A stretch of 64,000 nucleotides of DNA from Phytopseudomonas daroniae (GTDB lineage Bacteria > Pseudomonadota > Gammaproteobacteria > Pseudomonadales > Pseudomonadaceae), in the NCBI RefSeq assembly GCF_004327285.1, contig NZ_QJUI01000003.1, positions 62,001 through 126,000 of the forward strand, in the 5' to 3' direction. Under the pieces are notes generated by a model. The model did no database searches. It saw only the letters and a program-made list of their open reading frames with translations, and was not told the origin of the DNA. The translations under genes and the position numbers were made by a program. This document shows, one piece after another, positions 57,387 to 64,000 of this stretch. The first letter of the stretch is position 1, and every line of letters starts with the position of its first letter.

Positions 57387-57749
57387 ATGTTGCTTCGTGG
57401 CCTGTTCTGGCTGGTGCTGTGCCAACTGCTTGGCACGGCAATCAATGCACTGTTTCTACCGATGCTGCCAGGGCCGATTCTCGGCATGCTGCTGTTGGTG
57501 GTGTTTCTGCTCTGCCGCGGTGAGGTCGACGAGCCGATCCAGCAGGCCGCCAGCAGCCTGCTCAAGTACCTGCCGCTGCTGCTGGTGCCGCCGGCTGTGG
57601 GGGTGATGGCCTACGCCGAGGCGATCGTCGCCGATTTCTGGGCGGTGATCGGTGCGTTGGTGCTGTCGTTGATCCTGTCCCTGGTGTTCGCCGGCTGGAT
57701 GATGCAGAAACTGATCGAGCGCCAGGCGCGCCGTCGGGGGGAAGGATGA
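57387..57749 (+). CDS. CidA/LrgA holin-like membrane protein
   Basis: 120 residues, four membrane helices, with the family motif FLPMLPGPILGMLLLVVFLL and a positively charged C-terminal tail (KLIERQARRRGEG). The family behaves like phage holins/antiholins and affects autolysis; other members export small metabolites. Start ATG 57387 with GGGGA upstream. Overlaps the next gene by 4 bases. Confidence 0.9.
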   Translation: MLLRGLFWLVLCQLLGTAINALFLPMLPGPILGMLLLVVFLLCRGEVDEPIQQAASSLLKYLPLLLVPPAVGVMAYAEAIVADFWAVIGALVLSLILSLVFAGWMMQKLIERQARRRGEG

Positions 57750-58462
57750 TGCTCGACTGGCATGCTGCCTGGATGGCCGTGACCCATCATCCGCTGTTTG
57801 GCGCGGGCATCACCCTGGGCGCCTATCAGTTGGCGATTGCCGCCTATGAGAAGACCCGCTGGGTATTCCTGCAGCCGGTGCTGGTGTCGACGATGCTGGT
57901 CATCGCCATTCTGTTGCTCTGCGGGTTGACCTTCACGGAATACAAAACCGGCGCCGAGGCGCTGACCGTTTTTCTCGGCCCGGCTACCGTCGCCCTGGCG
58001 GTGCCGCTGTACCTCAACCTCAGGCGTATCCGCCAGGTATTCTGGCCCACCGTGCTCACGTTGCTGATCGCCGGGGCGGTCGCGACCGCGCTCGGCGTCG
58101 CCCTGGCCTGGGTATTGGGCGCCGAGCACAATATGCTGATGAGCATGGCGCCCAAGTCGGTGACTTCGCCGATTGCCATGCTGGTCGCCAGCCAGATCGG
58201 CGGCCTGGCCGCGCTGGCTGCGGTGTTCGTGATGATCACTGGTGTGCTGGGGGCGATCATCGGGCCGTCACTGTTGCGCTGGTGCGGTGTGCGCCATCAC
58301 GCTGCCCTGGGCATGGCCCTGGGTATGACCGCCCATGCGGTCGGCACCTCGCGGGCCATGCAGGAGAGCGAGGAGTGCGGTGCCTTCGCGGCCCTGGCCA
58401 TGAGCCTGATGGGTGTGCTCACTGCCATCCTGTTGCCATTGGCTATCGTCTTTCTGAACTGA
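57746..58462 (+). CDS. CidB/LrgB family membrane protein
   Basis: 238 residues, about six or seven membrane segments. Family blocks LNLRRIRQVFWP, MLMSMAPKSVTSPIAM and RHHAALGMALGMTAHAVGTSRAM are intact. Partner of the CidA/LrgA protein upstream (ATGA overlap). The pair is involved in murein hydrolase control and, in plants and some bacteria, in glycolate/pyruvate transport. Confidence 0.93.
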   Translation: MMLDWHAAWMAVTHHPLFGAGITLGAYQLAIAAYEKTRWVFLQPVLVSTMLVIAILLLCGLTFTEYKTGAEALTVFLGPATVALAVPLYLNLRRIRQVFWPTVLTLLIAGAVATALGVALAWVLGAEHNMLMSMAPKSVTSPIAMLVASQIGGLAALAAVFVMITGVLGAIIGPSLLRWCGVRHHAALGMALGMTAHAVGTSRAMQESEECGAFAALAMSLMGVLTAILLPLAIVFLN

Positions 58463-58470
58463 GAACCCCA

Positions 58471-59064
58471 ATGACCCTACCTTTATTCCCGCTGCACACC
58501 GTCCTGTTTCCCGGCTGCGTGCTGGATCTGCAGATATTCGAAGCGCGCTACCTGGACATGATCAGCCGCTGCATGAAGCAGGGCGAAGGCTTTGGCGTGG
58601 TGTGCATCGTCGAGGGCGCAGAGGTGGGCGAGGCCGCCGAACGCATCGCCCAGATGGGCTGCGAGGCGATCATCAGCGATTTCCAGCAGCGCCCCAACGG
58701 CCTGCTGGGTATCCGGGTGCAAGGTGGCCGACGTTTTCGCGTCAAGCAGGCGCAGGTGCTGCCGGACAAGCTGACCCTGGCCCAGGTCGAATGGCTCGAA
58801 GAAGAGCCTCAACAGCCGCTGGACGAGGAGCATGCCGATCTGCTGGCGCTGCTTGGCGCGCTGGCCGAACACCCGATGGTCGCCAGCCTGGACATGGGCG
58901 GCAGTGCCGAAAGCCAGTCCGAACTGGCCAACAAGCTCGGCTACCTGCTGCCGTTCAACGCCGAGCAGAAGATCGCCTTGCTGGCCGAGCCGGACGCCGC
59001 GCAGCGCCTGGCCATGCTGCAGGATCTGGTCGAGCAGTTACAGGGCGACGGCCCTGCTCAATAG
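58471..59064 (+). CDS. Lon N-terminal (substrate-binding) domain protein
   Basis: 197 residues comprising only the LAN/LonB substrate-binding domain: TLPLFPLHTVLFPGCVLDLQ at the start and EARYLDMI following. No ATPase or protease domain follows, as in the free-standing YcaP/LAN family. Function unknown. Starts 8 bases after lrgB and overlaps the convergent DedA-PAP2 gene by 7 bases at their ends. Confidence 0.9.
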   Translation: MTLPLFPLHTVLFPGCVLDLQIFEARYLDMISRCMKQGEGFGVVCIVEGAEVGEAAERIAQMGCEAIISDFQQRPNGLLGIRVQGGRRFRVKQAQVLPDKLTLAQVEWLEEEPQQPLDEEHADLLALLGALAEHPMVASLDMGGSAESQSELANKLGYLLPFNAEQKIALLAEPDAAQRLAMLQDLVEQLQGDGPAQ

Positions 59065-60374
59065 CGGTAGATCTCCACCCCTGCCGACATCCGCCACAGT
59101 GCCAGGCTGGTCAGCAGCACTACGCAGCTCGGCACGACCACCCCCCAGACCTTCGTCGGCAGCGGAGGCAGTGATGCATAGCGTTGCATCAGCGCCAGGC
59201 TCAGTGCGCACAGGCTGCTGGCCAGCAAGGCGCCGGCGATGATATCGCTCGGCCAATGCACACCCAGGTAGACACGCGACAGGGCGATGCTGAGTGCCGG
59301 TAGACAGGCGAGCAGTATCCAGGTCAGCCGCAGGCGGGCAGGTTGCCCGCGGCCGGCAAGCACGGCCGTGACCAGGAAGAACGCGAAGGCCGCCGAGCTG
59401 TGCCCGCTGGGAAAACTGTAGGTGCTCAGGGGCTCGAGCAACACATCGGGGCGCGCCCGCTCGAACAGTCCCTTGAGGGCGCCATTGGCCAGAGCGGTGC
59501 TGAGCATGGCGCCACTGGCGAACAGCAGGGCCTGCCATTTGCGGGCGAGCAGCAGCAGAACACAGAGCAGGATGGCGACCGCCAGTTGCACGTCGAAGTC
59601 ACCGAAGTGGGTGATCAGTACCGCCACATGATCGAAGCGCGGATTGCGCTCCTCCTGGATCAGGGTCATCAGGCCCTGATCCAGCTGGATCAGGTGCGGC
59701 CAGCCGATGAACAGGGCGAGCAGCAGAATCGCGCCCAGGCCGGCAGCGATCAGGCTGGCCTGGTGCTGTTCGCGCAGGCTGCTCTGGATGGTGAGTATCA
59801 GGAGCAGTGCCAGACCGGCCGCGACGACGGCGGCCTGGGGCCAGAAGCCCGCTGGCAGAGGCAGGCGCAAGGCGGCACCGGCCGCCCAACCAGGCAGCAG
59901 ATAGGCGATTGCCCAGCCAGCGGCGGCCAGCATGCTGACGGCGATGAAGCGGCCAATCGGCATGCTCAGCATGCCCGCGACCATTGGCAGCATCGGCCGC
60001 AGTGGGCCGATGTAGCGGCCGAGCAGCAGACTGGCGACGCCATAACGTTCGAAGTAGGTTTGCGCGCCGTTGAGCCACTGGGGGTGGCTGCGCAAGCCAG
60101 GCAAGCGGCGGATGTCCTGATGGAAGTAGCGGCCCAGGGCGTAGGAAATGGCGTCGCCGAGCAGGCCGCCGAAATACGCCAGCGCCAGGGTTTCCCACAG
60201 GCCCAGGGCACCGTTGCCGGCCATCACGCCAACGGCGAACAACAGCACCGTGCCGGGAACGATGATGCCGGCGATGGCCAGGCATTCGATGCAGGCGATC
60301 AGAAAGATCGCCAGGCCCAGCCACTGAGGGTTGGCCGCGAGCCAGGTCGTCAGACTATCGAGCCATTGGCTCAT
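59058..60374 (-). CDS. DedA-family / PAP2 phosphatase fusion membrane protein
   Basis: 438 residues. N-terminal DedA (SNARE-associated/VTT) domain about 15-185 with GIIVPGTVLLFAVG, GDAISYALGRYFHQD and GRYIGPLRPMLPMVAGM; C-terminal PAP2 domain with motifs KGLFERARP, SFPSGHSSAAFAF and SRVYLGVHWPSDIIAG. DedA members move undecaprenyl phosphate or lipids; PAP2 removes phosphate. A lipid-carrier dephosphorylation and flipping role is plausible. Start ATG 60374 (MSQWLDSLTTWLAANPQW). Confidence 0.9.
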   Translation of the reverse strand: MSQWLDSLTTWLAANPQWLGLAIFLIACIECLAIAGIIVPGTVLLFAVGVMAGNGALGLWETLALAYFGGLLGDAISYALGRYFHQDIRRLPGLRSHPQWLNGAQTYFERYGVASLLLGRYIGPLRPMLPMVAGMLSMPIGRFIAVSMLAAAGWAIAYLLPGWAAGAALRLPLPAGFWPQAAVVAAGLALLLILTIQSSLREQHQASLIAAGLGAILLLALFIGWPHLIQLDQGLMTLIQEERNPRFDHVAVLITHFGDFDVQLAVAILLCVLLLLARKWQALLFASGAMLSTALANGALKGLFERARPDVLLEPLSTYSFPSGHSSAAFAFFLVTAVLAGRGQPARLRLTWILLACLPALSIALSRVYLGVHWPSDIIAGALLASSLCALSLALMQRYASLPPLPTKVWGVVVPSCVVLLTSLALWRMSAGVEIYRY

Positions 60375-60472
60375 CGGTGGGCATCCTTCAGACGAGAGAA
60401 CGCAGGCTTCGACCCATCCGTGTGGGAATGGGTTTCCTGTCATGTTGCGAAGCGCGGCAGATCATAGCAATT

Positions 60473-60551
60473 AGCTTCAAGCCAGAAGCTGGAAGAGCGC
60501 CGATTCACCTTTAACTTGAAGCTTGTGGCTTGCAGCTTGCAGCTTGCAGCT
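60473..60551. repeat. ORF-less copy of the cysD/cysN inverted-repeat element upstream of proA
   Basis: AGCTTCAAG (60473-60481) pairs with CTTGAAGCT (60515-60523). The right side continues with three tandem TTGCAGC units (60529-60549). About 79 bp, close in size and sequence to the element at 18262-18337. It lies between the DedA-PAP2 and proA genes, upstream of the proA -10. Confidence 0.72.
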
Positions 60552-60600
60552 CGAAACAACCTTCTGCCAGGCGCCGCTGTGCGCGGGGCGGCATGACCGC

Positions 60601-60606
60601 TATAAT
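60601..60606 (+). promoter_or_regulatory. Likely -10 element for proA
   Basis: A perfect TATAAT hexamer 35 bases before the proA start, directly after the repeat at 60473-60551. No good -35 is visible at 16-18 bases, so an activator or extended contact may be needed. Confidence 0.5.
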
Positions 60607-60641
60607 CAGCAACTTTTTCCAACTGCCAGACCTGAGTTGCC

Positions 60642-61907
60642 ATGACCGAGTCCGTGCTTGACTACATGACCCGCCTGGGCCGCGCCGCCCGCCAGGCTTC
60701 GCGCGTGCTCGCGCGGGCCAGCACCGCGCAGAAGAACCAGGCCCTGCAGGCCGCCGCCGCTGCGCTCGACGCCGCGCGCGCCGAGCTGAGTGCCGCCAAC
60801 GAACTGGATCTGGCCGCCGGCCGCGCCAACGGCCTGGAACCGGCCATGCTCGACCGCCTGGCGCTGACGCCCAAGGTGATCGACAGCATGATCGAAGGCC
60901 TGCGTCAGGTCGCCACGCTGCCGGATCCCATCGGCGAGATCCAGGGCATGCGTTACCTGCCTTCCGGCATCCAGGTCGGCAAGATGCGTGTACCGCTGGG
61001 CGTGATCGGCATCATCTACGAGTCGCGGCCCAACGTGACCATCGATGCGGCCAGCCTGTGCCTGAAATCGGGCAACGCCACCATTCTGCGTGGCGGCTCC
61101 GAGGCGATTCATTCCAATCAGGCCATCGCCCGCTGCATCCAGGCAGGCCTGGCCGAAGCCGGTTTGTCGGCCAGTGCGGTGCAGGTCGTGGAGACCACGG
61201 ATCGTGCCGCCGTCGGAGCGCTGATCACCATGCCCGAGTTCGTCGACGTGATCGTGCCGCGTGGCGGCAAGGGCCTGATCGAGCGCATCAGCCGTGAAGC
61301 CAAGGTGCCGGTGATCAAACACCTGGACGGGGTTTGTCACGTTTATGTCGACATCGCCGCTGACCTCGACAAGGCCATCCGCGTTTGCGACAACTCCAAG
61401 ACCCAGCGTTACTCGCCGTGCAACACCATGGAAACCCTGCTGGTGCATGTCGATATCGCCGCGCGCGTGTTGCCGCCGCTGGCCGCCATCTACCGTGACA
61501 AGGGCGTCGAACTGCGCGGCGATGCGCAGACCCGCGCGCTGCTGGGCAGCGACGTGCTGGAAGCCAGCGAAGACGACTGGCATGCCGAGTACAACGCGCC
61601 GATCCTGGCGATCCGTGTGGTCGACTCGCTGGAGTCTGCCATCGAGCACATCAACACCTATGGTTCGCAGCACACCGACGCGATCATTACCGAGAACTTC
61701 AGTGATGCGCGGCGCTTCCTCACCGAGGTGGATTCCAGCTCGGTGATGGTCAACGCCTCGACGCGTTTCGCCGATGGTTTCGAGTATGGCCTGGGCGCGG
61801 AGATCGGTATTTCCACCGACAAACTGCACGCCCGCGGGCCGGTTGGCCTGTTGGGGCTGACCAGCGAGAAGTACGTAGTATTCGGCGACGGTCACGTGCG
61901 CACCTGA
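60642..61907 (+). CDS. proA: Gamma-glutamyl phosphate reductase ProA
   Basis: Second step of proline synthesis: reduces glutamyl phosphate to the semialdehyde with NADPH. 421 residues, aldehyde-dehydrogenase fold. Catalytic Cys in [14 protein letters not shown], cofactor region [16 protein letters not shown] and [10 protein letters not shown]-terminal [17 protein letters not shown]. proB is elsewhere. The stop shares one base with the nadD start. Confidence 0.97.
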   Translation: MTESVLDYMTRLGRAARQASRVLARASTAQKNQALQAAAAALDAARAELSAANELDLAAGRANGLEPAMLDRLALTPKVIDSMIEGLRQVATLPDPIGEIQGMRYLPSGIQVGKMRVPLGVIGIIYESRPNVTIDAASLCLKSGNATILRGGSEAIHSNQAIARCIQAGLAEAGLSASAVQVVETTDRAAVGALITMPEFVDVIVPRGGKGLIERISREAKVPVIKHLDGVCHVYVDIAADLDKAIRVCDNSKTQRYSPCNTMETLLVHVDIAARVLPPLAAIYRDKGVELRGDAQTRALLGSDVLEASEDDWHAEYNAPILAIRVVDSLESAIEHINTYGSQHTDAIITENFSDARRFLTEVDSSSVMVNASTRFADGFEYGLGAEIGISTDKLHARGPVGLLGLTSEKYVVFGDGHVRT

Positions 61908-62551
61908 TGGCGAGCCGCAAACGCATCGGACTGTTGGGCGGTACCTTCGATCCGGTGCACATCGGCCATCTGCGCGCAGCGCTGGAGGTGGTCGAGTTCA
62001 TGGGGCTGGACGAGCTGCGGCTGATCCCCAGTGCACGTCCACCGCACCGGGAAACCCCTCAGGTTGGGGCGCAGGATCGCCTGGCGATGGTCGAGCAGGC
62101 AGTGGCGGGATTGCCGCAGTTGCAGGTGGATGACCGCGAGCTGCTGCGCGACAAACCGTCCTACAGTATCGACACCCTGGAGTCGCTGCGGGGCGAACTG
62201 GCAGCGGATGATCAGTTGTTTCTGATTCTGGGCTGGGATGCCTTTTGCGGTTTGCCAGCCTGGCACCGTTGGGACGAGCTGCTGCGCCACTGTCATATTC
62301 TGGTGCTGCAGCGCCCGGATGCCGACAGCGAGGCGAGCGAGCCGCTGCGTGACCTGCTGGCGGCACGCAATATTGCCGACCCACTGGCGCTCGACGGGCC
62401 GGCGGGGCAGATTTCTTTCATCTGGCAGACACCGCTGGCGGTGTCTGCCACCCAGATCCGTTCGCTGCTGGTGAGCGGCCGATCGGTGCGCTTTCTGGTG
62501 CCCGATGCGGTACTGGCTTATATCAATGCCCATGGACTGTACCGTGGGTAA
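61907..62551 (+). CDS. nadD: Nicotinate-nucleotide adenylyltransferase NadD
   Basis: Makes nicotinate adenine dinucleotide from NaMN and ATP in NAD synthesis. 214 residues. Nucleotidyltransferase motif [12 protein letters not shown] near the N terminus and the second signature [21 protein letters not shown] (SxTxIR) near the C terminus. It overlaps proA by one base and precedes rsfS by 27 bases. Confidence 0.96.
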   Translation: MASRKRIGLLGGTFDPVHIGHLRAALEVVEFMGLDELRLIPSARPPHRETPQVGAQDRLAMVEQAVAGLPQLQVDDRELLRDKPSYSIDTLESLRGELAADDQLFLILGWDAFCGLPAWHRWDELLRHCHILVLQRPDADSEASEPLRDLLAARNIADPLALDGPAGQISFIWQTPLAVSATQIRSLLVSGRSVRFLVPDAVLAYINAHGLYRG

Positions 62552-62578
62552 ATCGAACACGAGGCAAACGAGTTAGTT

Positions 62579-62953
62579 ATGACGAAGCAAACCATGCACA
62601 GTGAAGACCTGGTCAAAGTGGCCATCGCAGCACTGGAAGAGATCAAGGCGCAGGACATCACCACCATCGATGTGCGCGAGAAGACCAGCATCACCGATTA
62701 CATGGTGATCGCCAGCGGCACCTCCAGCCGTCACGTCAAGTCGCTGGTCGACAACGTGCTGGAAAAGACCAAGGAGCAGGGCGTGCGGCCGATCGGCAGC
62801 GAAGGCCTGGACAGCGGCGAATGGGCACTGCTCGACCTGGGCGATATCGTCGTTCACGTGATGCTGCCTACCGCTCGCCAGTTCTATGACCTGGAACGTC
62901 TGTGGCAGGGCGCCGAGCAGAGCCGTGCGCAGCAAGGCATCGAGCGCGAGTAA
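62579..62953 (+). CDS. rsfS: Ribosome silencing factor RsfS
   Basis: 124 residues. Binds ribosomal protein uL14 and blocks subunit joining in starvation. Family landmarks: [35 protein letters not shown] and [17 protein letters not shown]. Start ATG 62579; a second ATG at 62594 (MHSEDLVK) is also possible. Located between nadD and rlmH in the usual order. Confidence 0.95.
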   Translation: MTKQTMHSEDLVKVAIAALEEIKAQDITTIDVREKTSITDYMVIASGTSSRHVKSLVDNVLEKTKEQGVRPIGSEGLDSGEWALLDLGDIVVHVMLPTARQFYDLERLWQGAEQSRAQQGIERE

Positions 62954-62965
62954 GGGCCGGCTGTC

Positions 62966-63433
62966 GTGCGCATCAAACTGATTGCGGTCGGCTCGCGCAT
63001 GCCGCGTTGGGTCGAAGACGGCTGGCAGGAGTATGCCAAACGCATGCCGTCCGAGCTGTCCCTGGAACTGCTGGAAATTCCCCTGACCACGCGCGGCAAG
63101 AACGCCGACGTGGTGCGGATGATCCGCCAGGAAGGCGAAGCCATGCTGGCCAAGGTGCAGCCCGGGGAACGCATCGTCACCCTGGAAGTCGAAGGGCGGC
63201 CCTGGAGTACCGAGCAATTGGCGGTCGAACTCGACAAGTGGCGCCTGGATTCGCGCACCGTCAATCTCATGGTCGGCGGCCCGGAAGGGCTGGCGCCGGA
63301 AGTCCAGGCGCGTAGCGAACAGCGCTGGTCGCTGTCGCCATTGACCTTGCCTCACCCGCTGGTACGGATACTGGTCGGCGAACAGATTTATCGTGCCTGG
63401 ACGGTGTTGTCCGGTCACCCTTATCACAAGTAG
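62966..63433 (+). CDS. rlmH: 23S rRNA (pseudouridine-1915-N3) methyltransferase RlmH
   Basis: 155-residue SPOUT methyltransferase. Opening [20 protein letters not shown] from a GTG start at 62966, SAM-knot region [14 protein letters not shown] and C-terminal [22 protein letters not shown], all typical. Follows rsfS by 12 bases and precedes mrdA by 12 bases. Confidence 0.96.
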   Translation: MRIKLIAVGSRMPRWVEDGWQEYAKRMPSELSLELLEIPLTTRGKNADVVRMIRQEGEAMLAKVQPGERIVTLEVEGRPWSTEQLAVELDKWRLDSRTVNLMVGGPEGLAPEVQARSEQRWSLSPLTLPHPLVRILVGEQIYRAWTVLSGHPYHK

Positions 63434-63445
63434 TCAGCGATCCCG

Positions 63446-64000
63446 ATGCCCCAGCCGATTCGCCTCAAAGACCACGAAAAGGACGCGCGCCTCATCCGCA
63501 GACGCACGCTGGTCGGTGGCGTGCTTTTTCTGGTGCTGACCCTGGCGCTGATCGCCCGCATGTATTACCTGCAGGTGATCCAGTACGAGTACCACTCCAC
63601 GCTGGCGGAGAACAATCGCATCCACGTGCAGCCGATCCCGCCGAACCGCGGGCTCATCTACGACCGCAACGGGGTGATCATTGCCGACAACCGGCCCAGC
63701 TTCAGTCTGACCCTTACCCGCGAGCGTGCCGGTGACTGGGAGCAGGTGCTGGACGTGATCGTCGAGGTGCTGCAGCTCACCCCCGATGATCGCGAATTGT
63801 TCGAGAGGCGTGTACGCCAGGGGCGGCGGCCGTTCGAGCCGGTGCCGGTGCTGTTCGAGCTCAGTGAAGAGCAGATCGCCCGGCTGGCGGTGAACCAGTT
63901 CCGCCTGCCTGGCGTCGAGGTGGTGGCCCAGTTGGTGCGCCACTATCCGCAGCGCGAGCATTTCGCCCACTCGGTCGGTTACGTGGGACGCATCAACGAG
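63446..64000 (+). CDS. mrdA: Penicillin-binding protein 2 MrdA, N-terminal part (cut by window end)
   Basis: 185 residues visible. A cytosolic basic start (MPQPIRLKDHEKDARLIRRR), one membrane helix (about 23-41) and the PBP dimerisation/pedestal domain with PNRGLIYDRNGVIIADN. The transpeptidase domain lies beyond the window. PBP2 works with RodA in cell elongation. Context after rlmH is conserved in pseudomonads. The truncation is only the window edge. Confidence 0.95.
   Translation, partial: MPQPIRLKDHEKDARLIRRRTLVGGVLFLVLTLALIARMYYLQVIQYEYHSTLAENNRIHVQPIPPNRGLIYDRNGVIIADNRPSFSLTLTRERAGDWEQVLDVIVEVLQLTPDDRELFERRVRQGRRPFEPVPVLFELSEEQIARLAVNQFRLPGVEVVAQLVRHYPQREHFAHSVGYVGRINE

Noticed and set aside
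60473..60551. CRISPR-like tandem units
   Set aside because: The units are 7 bases, directly adjacent without spacers, and part of an inverted-repeat element; no cas gene is present.

Overview
The window is chromosomal DNA of a high-GC gammaproteobacterium, almost certainly a Pseudomonas (sensu lato). Gene order matches pseudomonads in four blocks: lptBAC-kdsC-kdsD / mlaFEDCB-ibaG-murA-hisG-hisD-hisC-algW-cysD-cysNC; gluQ-dksA-aminotransferase-sfsA; phuR / phuSTUVW; and lrgAB to proA-nadD-rsfS-rlmH-mrdA. The mendocina/oleovorans group is a guess from overall feel. There is no rRNA, tRNA, CRISPR array, prophage or intact insertion sequence.

1-18.3 kb is envelope and core biosynthesis: LPS export and Kdo synthesis (minus strand), then divergently the Mla phospholipid transport operon, ibaG, murA and three histidine genes, then algW, a Nif3-like gene, a small regulator/membrane-protein pair, and the sulfate-activation genes cysD and cysNC. 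cysD and cysN are separated by a small four-helix-bundle ORF bracketed by a 26-bp inverted repeat. The repeat recurs without the ORF after cysNC and before proA.

18.3-30.7 kb holds osmE, a 44-residue secreted peptide, a family I lipase without a signal peptide, gluQ, dksA, an aminotransferase, sfsA, a Rieske protein, and the heme-uptake locus. The heme ABC genes phuSTUVW are intact, but the divergent outer-membrane receptor phuR is a wreck with most of its barrel deleted. A near-consensus Fur box lies between them.

30.7-44 kb is accessory metabolism: quinone-reductase-like dehydrogenase, two LysR regulators, a DUF2946/PepSY/PCuAC metal group, a hydrolase carrying all the fluoroacetate dehalogenase residues, a divergent leuC/leuD pair without leuB, adenosine deaminase, a ChaA-type antiporter, an SDR and a CitMHS transporter.

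44-44.6 kb is a graveyard: the start of an ethanolamine permease, the end of mpl and the first 12 codons of ubiX. Directly after it comes a very GC-rich module (44.57-54.69 kb): thiolase, acyl-CoA dehydrogenase, ActP-like symporter, DUF485 protein and acyl-CoA ligase on the minus strand, and divergently a PAS histidine kinase with a FixJ-type regulator. It looks like a regulated uptake-and-activation system for a carboxylate.

54.7-64 kb returns to core order: an NAD(P)-binding protein, a MORN-repeat/caspase-like (C13) lipoprotein divergent from lrgA-lrgB holin-like genes, a Lon-N domain protein, a DedA-PAP2 fusion, proA, nadD, rsfS, rlmH and the start of mrdA.
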